A DNA stretch of 64,000 bases from Rhizophagus irregularis (lineage: Eukaryota; Glomeromycota; Glomeromycetes; Glomerales; Glomeraceae): NCBI RefSeq assembly GCF_026210795.1, contig NC_089452.1:1-64000 (forward strand), in the 5' to 3' direction. Under the pieces are notes generated by a model, which saw only the letters and a list, made by a program, of their open reading frames with translations, searched no databases and had not been told where the DNA came from. This document shows, in pieces, positions 43,844-54,448 of this stretch (position 1 is the stretch's first letter; each line of letters opens with the position of its first letter). The position numbers and the translations under genes were made by a program.

Positions 43844-46825
43844 ATGAGTTTCAAATGCCCCCTTTGTATGCGAATATTCAGTCAACGCTTTGCATATACT
43901 CAACACGCCCAAAAATGCTTAAAAAATGTAGAAGTAGAAGTAGAAGATGATGATGATAATAATGATAGTGAAAAATATAGCAGTGAAATGGATACAAGAA
44001 GTAATCTAAGTAGTGAATATGAAAATGATAAAGTTGAGGTAATTATGTTATTCCAGATTATTCTTTTTAAAGAAAAAGCTCAAATTATACTAACTCATTT
44101 TGGTTTATAATTTTAGGTGGATGATGATAATAATGTACAAAATATGTCATTTGACAGTATTGGAAGTGCAATATCAGAGATGAGCCTTGAAGATAGTAAC
44201 TTTGAAAATATATTAGATTCATCTGAAGAGCCTGAAATTTTTGAAGAACCCAAAAATCTCAATACCAAAACTTGCACAGAATTTCCTAATGATGCTTATA
44301 AAGATCTAATGTTATTAGTAACGAAATATAAAATAAACAATAAAGGTGGTAATGAAATAATACGTTTTTTTAATAAACATTCAAATCTTACAGAATCACC
44401 ATTACCAAAAAATATTGAACAGGGACGAGCATTTATGAATAATATGAAGTTTTCTAATTTAGAATTTAGTAAAGTTCTTATAACAAAACATAAGGATAAA
44501 GATTATTTTCTTTATTATCAAAACTTAATACAGTGCATCAAAAATATCTTAACTGTTCCTGACATAACACAAAATTTTGCGCTATCTTACGAAAACTATG
44601 AGGTAAATAGTAAATATTAGTTAATTCAATAATTTAAATAATATTTATTTTAATTTATTTATATTATTTTATAGTATAATAGAGAAAGTATTTACAGTGA
44701 ACAAAACACTGGAAAATGGTGGAAAACTACGCAAGAATCCTTACCTACTGGTTCCAAATTATTATCAATTATTTTATATTCAGATGCAACAACTACAGAT
44801 ACATTAGGAAAAAGTCAATTGCATCCAATATATATTTCATTAGGCAATATTCCAATATGGCGTCGTAATAAACAGGATGCAAAGCAACTTTTGGGATATT
44901 TACCAATTTTAGAAGCTGCAAATAAAGATCTGGTTCGTGATACCTTTCATAAATCTTTACGTCATTTACTAGAACCAATTATTTTATTAAAAGATGGTAT
45001 AGACCTTTTTATAAATAATGAAAATACCTGGTTTTATCCTAGAGTTTCAACTATTATTGCAGATTGGCCAGAAGCCGCAAGTTTTTGTTTAGTTTATAAA
45101 TCCTCCAATTCAAGCCTTCCATGTCACTCCTGTTTAATTAAAAGGGACAATCTTGCAAATATAAACTTATCGGTTAATGATGTAATACTAAGAACTCATG
45201 ATGAAATGCGTAAATATTTTGAAAATGATACACAAAAATCTGTTTGCATAGAATCTGTACCTAATTTTTTTTGGGATTTGCCGTAAGTATGCAAAAGTAG
45301 AAATAATTATAATAACATATATATATATTAATTATAAATATTTATATTATCAAGGAATATAAATATCTACTTGGCTACTGTTCCTGACAGAATGCATCAT
45401 TTAGATTTGGGTTTATTTCGTTATCAAATTATCTTCACGTGCGATATCTTAAAATTGCAACATGTTAATGGTAATAAATTAGTTGAAGAAGTAGATCGCC
45501 GTCTAGCAGCAATTCCACGTTTTCCCGCCATTAAAATTTTTTTCCAATGGACTGCAGTCAATTGCAAGATTAACTGCTAATGAATATCGAAGTTTGATGA
45601 AAGTCATGATATTTGTTATTGATAATTTATATGATGAAAATAATAACGAAGTAGATAATTTTGTAAATAATGATGATCTTGTGAAATTGTACGAATATTG
45701 GAATGAAATGTATATTTTAAGTAGATATGAAGAATTTAGTGAAAGTGACTTGGAGAAATTTAATGTATGTATTAAAATTTTAGTAAAATCGAAAATTTAA
45801 ATTAAATAAATTAAATTAACATTTAAATTTTAGGATGCAATACATAGATGGGCGCGGATGTTTGTCAAGGCTTTTAAATTTGTTTCTCCTTCCAATTTGA
45901 AGTTGCCTAAATTGCATTCATGGGTTTATCACATTATTGACTCAATACGATCTTATGGCGCAATAAATGGCTATACCACAGAAACTTACGAAAGTCTCCA
46001 CAAATATTTCGTTAAAATACCCTACCGAATTAGCAATAAAAAAGATGTCGAACCTCAGCTTTTACGAACTGTAAGTATTTGGAAATTTATTTATTGTATA
46101 TATTTATTATATAACTTAAGATGGAAATTAAATTAATAGATAAAACGTCAAGCAATATCTATTAGAATGTCTCAACATTCAGTGAATCCGGCAAAAACAC
46201 CTCGCACTTGTAAATTTTCTGCAAGACTCTTTGATTTCTCTTTACAAGATGCAAATACATTTTTTAATGAAAAAAAAGATTCCGTAGACAATAAAATGCA
46301 GACCGGTTTTGCTAGATTTATAAGTTGTCTGGATTCATATCTAGATTTACTTGATGGGTTCACAATTATTGGTGAAACCCGAATAAACATATACGGATCG
46401 GTAACACTGGAAAATGGTGCCATAATGCGTGCCACAAACAGGTATCATAATAAAGTATGGTTTAGCGACATAGCTATTTCAATGGATTCTGAAGAATCAA
46501 ATGATTATATATCAGACAAAGGACTTTGTTATGGACAGGTATTTTTCCAATTTATGTAATAATTTATTATAAAGTATTAATAAATATTTATTATTTATAG
46601 GCCTTATTGTTAGCAGAAGTATTAACAGACCCACCGCTAAATCTCGCATTAATTCAATGGTACGATTTTAAATCTAAAAGGAACCCATATTTATATGGAT
46701 GTCCTCACTTAAAATTGATAGAATTATATAACTTTGTAGCTATAGAGTCTATACATGGTGTCGTTCACATAGTACCCCGATTTGATAAACAAAATGAATA
46801 TTTCGTAAATAAATATATTTTTTAG
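43844..46825 (+). pseudogene. Plavaka-like transposase, multi-exon, one frameshift
   Basis: Exons 43844-44038, 44117-44602, 44675-45282, 45355-45824, then further exons from about 45833, 46145 and 46601 to the stop at 46825. The N-terminal zinc finger is CPLCMRIFSQRFAYTQHAQKC. An acidic linker follows. The core has SDATTTDTLGKSQLHPIYIS, LGNIPIWRRNKQDAKQLLGY, IIADWPEAASFCL, LPCHSCLIKRDNL, TVPDRMHHLDLGLF, LHSWVYHIIDSIRSYGAING and TETYESLHKYFVKIPYR, matching the Plavaka transposase pattern as I know it. One 1-bp excess in a T run near 45540 is the only break seen. Otherwise open through HIVPRFDKQ to the end. Confidence 0.8.
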
Positions 46826-47132
46826 TCACTTGATATAGGAGTTTTGATTTATTTTAATAAAATTATATCCTTAAAGAATTTATGGTCACGTTTCCCATAT
46901 CATAAATAAAATGCAGATTTATTTATTTAATTATTAACAACACGGGTGTGACATAAATAAATCGTGACTGAAATTTGTGTTCAATTTGTGTTCAATTTGT
47001 GTTGATAATTCTGGTAAAAAATTATTAATTTTGGCCAAATTTCGTTAAATTTGTTAAATTTGTGTTGAGTTTGTGTTGAATTTGTGTTGCGTAATTTTTT
47101 ATTTATCACAAGGGGATGATATTTAGTAATTG

Positions 47133-47699
47133 CATGTACGACGTACAAGATTTTTTTTTATGATTTTTTTAAGAAATGTACGCAAAATATTTAATCAGAA
47201 TATAATTGTTTTATTTTTAAATATGATATATTGATGATTTTTTTTAAAAAAAAAATTGATTTTTTTAAAATTCAATAGAATGTGCTAATAATAAATTGGT
47301 TTATTTTTAAATATAATATATTGATATTTATATTTAAATAACCAAAACATGTACATGATTTTTAATTATTTTTAATTGAAATCATGTACATGATTTTTAA
47401 TTATTTTTAATTGAAATCAAACTAAGATTTTTTTTTTAAAAAAAATTAAAATAAATTAAGTGATTTATATTTATATTTAGAATCATGATATTTATATTTA
47501 GATAATCCATATCCGCATGAGATTTAATTAATATGTTTAATGATGAAAAGTCTAATAAATTAAATTTTAATTGAAACGAGAAATAAAATCAAACCAAAGA
47601 GGTATTGTTCAAATTTTATTTAAAGTGACATTTTACGACTTTCTTTCAAATTTTTACTCATCCCAAAATCAAATTATAAAAATCAAATCAAATCTAATA
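47133..47699. other. AT-rich D1 interior
   Basis: Contains a 41-bp direct duplication (GTACATGATTTTTAATTATT, at about 47349 and 47390) and TA/TTTA runs. It likely includes the promoter of the SANT-like gene. No gene seen. Confidence 0.5.
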
Positions 47700-48321
47700 A
47701 TGCCTCGCCAAACACGTCGTCGTTCCTATAACGTCCATTGGAACTGGGCTATGATGGACGAACTTGTCGACATACGCCGCGACAGAAACCGTGCCTACCA
47801 TAATATTAATGGTAGAAGCCGCCAAGATTTTTGGGACTCTGTTGCCAATAGGTTCATATGACTAATATCTATAATTTCTTTAAGAAAGAATTTAAATTCA
47901 AATTAACCAATCCATTTAATTGAATCAGAATAAATAGAATATTTCGAACGAGGGTTTCCGGGCAACAGTGCAGCCAAAAGTGGAGGAACCTCGTCAGGGA
48001 TTACCATGTAAGTAAATAAATAACATTACATTCATATAAATTAAATGTATTTACCGAATATTCAAACTGATTTTGATATTTAGAACTATGTCCTTTATCG
48101 TAATGGTAACCCTGGGCGGCGGCTGTGGACGCGTACCGGCGCAAGATATTATCGCGAATTTAGAACGAGATTTTGGGAGAGGCCGGGTAATTATACTATA
48201 ATAAAATTTATAATTAATATTTACGTTCATGTTTTAAATTTGATAAATTTGATCAATTTTAGTCACGCGTGACGATCGTAGGGCAAGGAGAAACTTACCT
48301 ACGTATCGTAGAAGAAGATAA
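47700..48321 (+). CDS. Myb/SANT-like DNA-binding protein of element D1, 127 aa
   Basis: Four exons, 47700-47851, 47938-48007, 48084-48186 and 48263-48321, phases consistent (384 nt, no internal stop). Start MPRQTRRRSYNVHWNWAMMD. The trihelix/SANT pattern of spaced Trp is visible: WNWAMMDELVDIRR, RQDFWDSVANRIF, QCSQKWRNLVRDY, followed by GRRLWTRTGARYYREF and a very basic end (RRARRNLPTYRRRR). Such proteins bind TE termini in several DNA transposon superfamilies, so a role in recognising D1 ends is plausible but inferred. The first donor is GTTCAT, weaker than the others. Confidence 0.7.
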
Positions 48322-48704
48322 TTATTTTTATTTTTTTATTATTTATTAAGTGAGTAGCTAGGCCCAGTCCGTACCAAATATCGGCTGGAGACTCACGTTT
48401 TTTTTGGGCTGTGACTGATACTGACGTCCACGCCGTACAGCCTGGGTACTATTTTATAAAATAGTAGCGAACAAGTATCAAATGTGTATTTTTTTTATTA
48501 AGTTATAATAAAAATTAGAATTTACTTTAATTTTTAACATAAAAATTGTAAATAATAAAAAATTCGTAAATAAAAATAAATTTGCTTTCCCAAACTTAAA
48601 AAAAAAGGTGTTTATATAAAAGAAAAGGTGTTTATATTATTTTTGATTATTCAATAGTATCACATGCCCCTTGTATACGTTCTACTGCATATGCAGTTTA
48701 CAAT

Positions 48705-49195
48705 CTCGTAAATTTTCGAAATATTTCAACCGTAATATTACGCAGGTTTACAGTTTCGTAAATTTTCGAAATATTTCAACCGTAATATTACGCAGGTTTA
48801 CAGTTTCGTAAATTTGCAGAATATTTTGACCGTAATATTACGCAGGTTTACAGTTTCGTAAATTTTCGAAATATTTTAACCGTAATATTACGCAGGTTTA
48901 CAGTTTCGTAAATTTTCGAAATATTTCAACCGTAATATTACGCAGGTTTACAGTTTCGTAAATTTTCGAAATATTTTAACCGTAATATTACGCAGGTTTA
49001 CAGTTTCGTAAATTTTCGAAATATTTCAACCGTAATATTACGCAGGTTTACAGTTTCGTAAATTTTCGAAATATTTCAACCGTAATATTACGCAGGTTTA
49101 CAGTTTCGTAAATTTTCGAAATATTTCAACCGTAATATTACGCAGGTTTACAGTTTCGTAAATTTGCAGAATATTTTGACCGTAATATTGCGTAA
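48705..49195. repeat. D1 right subterminal array, 54-bp units
   Basis: Nine almost identical head-to-tail units of about 54 bp (CAGTTTCGTAAATTTTCGAA, ATATTTCAACCGTAATATTA, CGCAGGTTTA), then degenerate copies to 49340. Two variant units have TTTGCAGAATATTTTGAC. They share words with the left-end array in inverted orientation. This fits repeated transposase-binding sites next to a terminus. Confidence 0.9.
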
Positions 49196-49368
49196 ATCTT
49201 ACGATATTGAAAACTTACGTAATATTTTAACCGTAATATCACATAAATCTTACGAAATTGTAAACTTACGTAATATTTTGAAATTTTTCGAAATATTATG
49301 CCATAAACTTTCGTAAACTTACAAAATCGTAAACTTACGCAATTCTTCGCACTATAAAATTTCCTGAT

Positions 49369-50312
49369 GACGCTTATTGCAAAAATATCCTTCCACATAT
49401 TATAATAGATATGAACGTACTTGGTCCACTCATTTCATTCGACTTCAAAAAATTCTTCATCTTTATAAGAAGGTTATTCCTTCTCCCCCTATTTTACTTA
49501 CTTTTTTATTTACATGTAGGCAAGACGATTTTAAATTCTTATTAGACTCTTTAAAGACTATTTCCAATGCTCTTCACGGCCTCCTTCTTCTCAAAGAAAA
49601 AGATTTTCAAGATTCTTCCATTCGCGCTAAATTGGATGATAGGGATAATAATTTTGAAATTGACATTTCTACATTTATTGATTCTGCCCTTTCACGAACA
49701 AGATGTCGTATTACTTTGGATCGTGTCTTTATTGACCACCCTACACAACCAGAACTACTGACGGACCCACACGATATCGATGACGCTGTTATCAATTATT
49801 TCCAGACTTCTGTACCCATTAAATCATCTCCCCCTGATCACATTTCAGCTCTTCCTGAACGGTGGTTTTCTGCTTATTGTCCTATGGATGATGTGGATTC
49901 TTCTATCTATAATTCTTTGTTGGATCCTCCTACCCTTGAAAAATGGTTGTCTACAGTCTCGTCGATGCCGAATGATAAAGCTCCTGGTCCTTCTATGATA
50001 ACTTATGAGATGCTTAAGCATCTGGGTTCCAACACTTCAGCTTTGGTTCTAATCCTGGTCCATTCATGCCTTCGCACTGCCGATATCCTTGATTTATGGC
50101 GTCAAGCTATGGTTTTCCCTATCCCTAAACCTCACGAATGGAAATGTCAACTCAAGAATACAAGACCTATTACTTTACTTGAAGTAATCAGGAAATCTTT
50201 GGTCAAACTCTTTTATAATCGTCTTGCTTCTATTTTGGCTTCGAATGAAGTTCTCAAAAGAGGAAACTTCGCCGGTCTCTTTGGTGGTTCTTGTCGCGAC
50301 CCTATTGTCATA
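49369..50312 (+). pseudogene. LINE ORF2, linker and RT fingers
   Basis: Continues from the D1 break: LQKYPSTYYNRYERTWSTHF, then a polar linker and the RT start NDKAPGPSMITYEMLKHLGS, WRQAMVFPIPKPHEWKCQLK, NTRPITLLEVIRKSLVKLFY, NRLASILASNEVLKRGNFAG, LFGGSCRDPI. These match LINE RT blocks 0-2. The next expected block (the KAFDS-type Asp) is absent because the CACTG-ended insert begins at 50313. Confidence 0.85.
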
Positions 50313-50384
50313 CACTGGTCGAATGAAGGGCTACCGGGTAAATTTCATATACCCGATAGCCCTATTATATGTTTTCGATTTTAA

Positions 50385-50925
50385 CCTGAATGGCAGCTGA
50401 TCGATCCACCCGATTTGTGACCGGTTCTCGGCGCAGATCAGGTATAAGTCATGTGACTTTCAGGTTAGAACATAACGGTAAAGTGCTATATGAATATCGG
50501 GAGAATTTCAGCAATCCGATATTTCTCCGAACTATTTATAATATTAGATGTATATTTGCTACATCGAAACCCGAAACTTATTATTTATTCATTTATATAT
50601 ACTATATATTATTTATTTATTTATTTATTTAACATAATAACATATATATATATTTATTTTATTATTATATTTTTAAAAATTATTTTTAAAAATTCGTTAA
50701 TTTATCCTATTCTATCTATCTACATTATGTTGTTAATGGTTTGGAATATTATTCCAGTTGGTTCGATTCCAACAAACAACTATTTTTCCCAAAGTTTTTA
50801 TGCCAACTCTTCCGAACTATTGCCTACTAATACCAAACGAATTAAGCAGAAGATGGATATTAGATTGTGGTGGATTAGGTTGATTTTGACTTGGTAAAAT
50901 TGTGAGTGAAATATTATTTCGTTCT
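50385..50925. other. AT-rich part of the CACTG insert
   Basis: Contains a TTTA/TATA run at 50580-50650. On the minus strand a possible last exon of the mini-exon array starts after TTTTTTTATAG (about 50930) with CAAGTCAAAATCAACCTAAT. No domain recognised. Confidence 0.35.
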
Positions 50926-53340
50926 CTATAAAAAAAAAGAACGTTTAGTAAACGTTCTTAACGAAAAATATTAAAAAAAATAAGTTCTGGTACCTTGTGT
51001 CAATTTCATCTTGAGCGAATTACCTACAAGAAAACGAAAAAAGTAACGTTAAAAATGTTACAAAAAAAAATAGAAAAACCCTTCTATTTACCTTTCGTCC
51101 AAAGTCCAGTTCGTAATCTTGTCTGGCGTTCCTACTAAAAAAGAAAGAAACGTTAGTACGTTTCTTTAAAACAATTAAACACCATACACCGCATTATCCC
51201 ATATACCTAAGTCCAGGTTCTCCCAAATTCCTAGGAGTCCGGTAATCTAAAAAAACAAAAAAGAAACGTTAATACGTTTCTTTAACATAATTAAACACCA
51301 ACGCTATACACTTCCCCATATACTTTACCGGGTTCTTCCAAATTCCTAGGAGTCCGGTAACCTAAAAAAATGAAAAAAAAGAAACGTTAATACGTTTCTT
51401 TAATACAATTAACGCCATACACTCCTCCCATATATTTTACCGGATTCTTCCAAGTCCGGTAACCTAAGAAAATGAAAAAAGAAACGTTAGTACGTTTCTT
51501 TAACACAATCAAACGTCATACGCCACCCATATATTATACTGAGACTTCCAAGTTCCTAGGAGTCCGGTAACCTAAAAAAATTGAAAAAAAGAACGTTGAT
51601 ACGTTTCTTTAACAGCCCCCATATATCTAAATCCGATTTATTGAAAAAAAAATATTTAGTTTCGACAAAAAAACTTACCGAATTTAAATACCGAGCTCAA
51701 CAAATCCTACAAAAAAAAGAAAAAGAAACGTTAAAACGTTTCTTAATAAAAAATAAAGTTTCGTAACGATTTTCGTTACGAAACTTACCATTTTGACCTT
51801 AGAGTACCGGAGCGGCGGAGCCTACAGATTCTACAAAAAAAAAAAATAATAAGAACGTTAGAAACGTTCTTTGAAAAATAAAAAAAATATTGAAAGTTTG
51901 AAACTTACCCTCTCTTAGGCCTTAGCATCCCAGTCCGGTATAAAAGTCGAAGGGAGCCTACAAAAATAAATAAAGAAACATTAGTAACGTTTCTTTAAAA
52001 AAAAAAATAAAAAAAAAGAATCGAAGTTTCAAAACGAAACTTCGAAACCTAACCGAAATCCAATATCCAGAGAGTATCTACAAAAAAAGAAGAAACGTTA
52101 ATATAACGTTTCTTACAAAAAAAAGAATAAAAAAAAAAGATTGTTTCGCAACGTTTAAACTTACCGTTTCGAAACACCGAGCCGAACACTTGAACCTACA
52201 AAAAAAAGAGAGAAACGTTAATATAACGTTTCTCAAAGAAAAAAAATTTTTTTAAGTTTCGTAACGTAACTAAACGTCGCGAAACTCACTGTCATTTCGA
52301 ATTTCACAAGGCCGAAATACTTGAACCTACAAAAAAAAAGAGAGAAACGTTAATATAACGTTTCTTACAAAAAAATAAATAAAAAATAAGTTTCGCATTG
52401 TGAAACTTACCATTCGAGGTTTGCCATTTCGAAGCTCCCCACTTGAACCTACAAAAAAAAGAGAGAAACGTCAGAATAACGTTTCTCAAACTCTCAAAGA
52501 AAAAAAAAATTGTAAGTTTCGCAACGCGTTGCGAAACTTACCGTTCGTTTCGTTGAAAAATGAAAAAAGATATTTCGAAGTATACTTGAAGTATATCTTC
52601 GAAATGTCGAATTTAATTTCGTCCGTCTAAGGAGCCGCCCAAAAGAAACCGAACCTAAAAGAAAAAAAAATGAAACGTTAATAAACGTTTCGTTGAAAAA
52701 AAACAAAAAAAAAATATATTTCGAAGTATACTTCAAGTATACCTTCGAAATGTCGAGTAAGGAGCCGCCCAAAGAAGTCGAACCTAAAAAAGCAAAAAAA
52801 AACGAAGCGTTAATAAACGTTTCGTTGAAAAAAAAAACCCAAAAAAGAAAGACATTTTGAAGTATATATACCTTCAAAATGTCTTATTGATTTCCGTCCG
52901 TCCAAGAAGCCAAGAAGCCGCCCAAAGAAGCCGAACCTAAAAGAAAAAAGAAACGAAACGTTAATAAACGTTTCGTTAGTCGAAAAAAACAAAAAAATAA
53001 TTATTTCGAAGTATACTCGAAGTATACCTTCGAAATATCGAGTTCCGTCTCCAAGGAGCTGCCCAGCCGAACCTAAAAAAGCAAAAAAAAACGAAGCGTT
53101 AATAAACGTTTCGCTAGTCGAAAAAATAAAAAAATAAATTATTTCGAAGAAGTATACCTTCGAAATGTCGAATTCCGAACCTATACCTTCGGCGTTCTGG
53201 ACCTAAAAAATAAAAAAGAATATTAGTGCTAACGTTCATTAAAACAAATAAAAAAAAATTTTTTGCTTACTCCGGAAGACTGGAACTAATTTAGATACCG
53301 GTATATGTCTTCGGCTTCCTTAAAGTCTCCAAGAGTCCGG
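50926..53340 (-). repeat. Array of about 19 candidate mini-exons with hairpin introns
   Basis: On the minus strand, units of about 90-150 bp repeat. Each has a T-rich tract ending TAG (TTTTTTGTAG or TTTTTTAG), a 23-65 nt block, then a donor-like GTAAGTTTC, GTATAC or GTAAA, followed by a stem GAAACGTTA...TAACGTTTC. Measured blocks: 53202-53158 (45 nt), 52448-52411 (38 nt), 52195-52165 (31 nt), 51023-50994 (30 nt). Later units share CCGGACTCCTAGGAATTTGG; earlier ones share GTTCGGCTTCTTTGGGCGGC and ATTTCGAAG. Block lengths are mostly not multiples of three, so a single coding phase is not maintained. It could be tandemly duplicated exon-intron units, an introner-like expansion, or a satellite that mimics splice signals. 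Confidence 0.7.
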
Positions 53341-53841
53341 CGTTTCCTTCAAAAGAAAAGAAGTCCGGAGACTACTAAAGTGAAACTTTTTAATCCGTTT
53401 CTGCATGTTGCAGATTATATTCCGAACGTTGGACGAGCTTGCCAGAAGTTAGAAATTTGATTTCGAGTTAAATATTTGGTTCTTCAAAAGGTGTGATAAA
53501 AATTTATTTATTTAAAGTATTGTAAGAAAAAAGTTAAAAAAAAATTAACTTTAAAGTGTAAAAAAAAAAAGTTTATCAATTAAAAAAAAGATCGAAGATT
53601 TTTGTGGGAATAGAAATAATTACATGCCGTAAATTATTCCAATGACCTATCAGACTACTGATAGGTATAATATGATATGTCTTTAAAAAATCAGATTTTT
53701 TTCATAAAATATTATTAAACATTTCGGATTACCGATACTTGTAAATGTTTAATATTGCCTATCATGCCATATCGGGTTTCTGATTATTTCCTGATATTTG
53801 ACCAATACGTTATTACCCGATATTTCATCATTTGACCAGTG

Positions 53842-54448
53842 TTCTTTATCTAATCCCTTGGCTGAGACAAGTTCAGATGGATTACGAATCAACAACTTGG
53901 TCTTTATGGATGATTCCACTTTAATTTCGTCGTCCAAATCTGGAATAGAATCAATGCTTTCTATTACGGAAGAATTTTATCAGATTAATAATACTTCCGC
54001 TAATCACAACAAATATGTTTTAATTACTTATTCGTTGCCTCCCACTTCAGTTTCTTTGCCTTCTCCAGTCGTGTTTGACTTGCAATTATCTGGATTGAAC
54101 AAAGTTCCTTCCATTTCTATTGTGCCTATCGCCATGAATAGCTCTTTCCGCTTCCTGGGCGTCTGGTTCAATGTCGCTGGTTCTCGAGATTTTGTCAAGA
54201 AACAAGTTGCCCGTGAATGCAATTCATTCGCGGCTATCGTTCACCCTGCCAAATTATCCGCTAAACAAGTAGTTTACCTGCACAATACGGTTCTTATTCT
54301 GAAATTGGAATACTGTATGCAAGTCACTCACCTCTCCGAATCTGAATGTGCTTCGGCAACCAGTAGTATCCGTTCTTTGGTTAAACATAAGGCCGACTTT
54401 CACGAGTACTCCCTGACTCTATTTTGTTTTTGTCTCAAGGCTTGGGAT
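53842..54448 (+). pseudogene. LINE ORF2, RT catalytic block and thumb
   Basis: Resumes after the insert with NPLAETSSDGLRINNLVFMD, then DSTLISSSKSGIESML. FMDDS is the RT catalytic box (F-x-DD). Then FRFLGVWFNVAGS (RT block 7), AKLSAKQVVYLHNTVLILKL and a helical thumb. A 1-bp shift near 54400 moves the frame to RVLPDSILFLSQGLG, which crosses the hAT insertion site. Confidence 0.85.

Larger units (their letters stand above)
41031..47132. mobile_element. Plavaka-like DNA transposon D2 with long TIRs
   Basis: 6.1 kb with about 190-200 bp inverted repeats (41031-41220 and 46931-47132): ends CAATTACTAAATAT, then CATCCCCT/TATCCCCT, then stacked AACACAAATT words and GTCACACCCGTGTTGTTAA. A CA dinucleotide lies on each side (41029-41030, 47133-47134), a weak candidate duplication. 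Two divergent genes: accessory (minus, 42736-41304) and transposase (plus, 43844-46825). Long TIRs and a nearly intact transposase suggest a young insertion. Confidence 0.85.
39660..49366. mobile_element. 9.7-kb TIR element D1 inside the LINE
   Basis: Inverted ends CAGGAAATTATATAGTGCGA at the left and CAGGAAATTTTATAGTGCGA (reverse complement) at the right. The dinucleotide AT flanks both ends (39658-39659, 49367-49368); removing the element plus one AT keeps the LINE frame (HLIP-TGA-RLLQKYPSTYYN, one stop). Both subterminal regions are long arrays of TTTCGTAA/TTACGAAA words. It carries a SANT-like gene (47700-48321) and hosts element D2. No transposase of its own is seen, so it is non-autonomous or has an unrecognised one. 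Confidence 0.8.
50313..53841. mobile_element. 3.5-kb CACTG-ended insert replacing the centre of the LINE RT
   Basis: Ends CACTGGTCGAATGA at the left and CACTGGTCAAATGA (reverse complement) at the right. Near the left end is a strong hairpin GGGCTACCGGGTA...TACCCGATAGCCC (50327-50363); near the right end are ATTAAACATTT...AAATGTTTAAT (about 53714-53755) and CCTATCA...TGATAGG (about 53647-53668). CACTR ends suggest a CACTA-like element, but no matching duplication is seen (ATA left, TTC right) and about 150 residues of RT are missing, so deletion or recombination accompanied the insertion. Confidence 0.7.

Noticed and set aside
48705-49340. Possible CRISPR array (regular repeats)
   Set aside because: Units are directly abutting 54-bp repeats without unique spacers, in a eukaryotic TE end.
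50926-53340. Possible CRISPR or retron-like array
   Set aside because: Variable blocks are bounded by splice-site-like signals and related to one another; eukaryotic context; no cas or retron RT nearby.
53749-53937. 62-codon minus frame
   Set aside because: Spans the right end of the CACTG insert and the resumed LINE frame, so it cannot be one gene.
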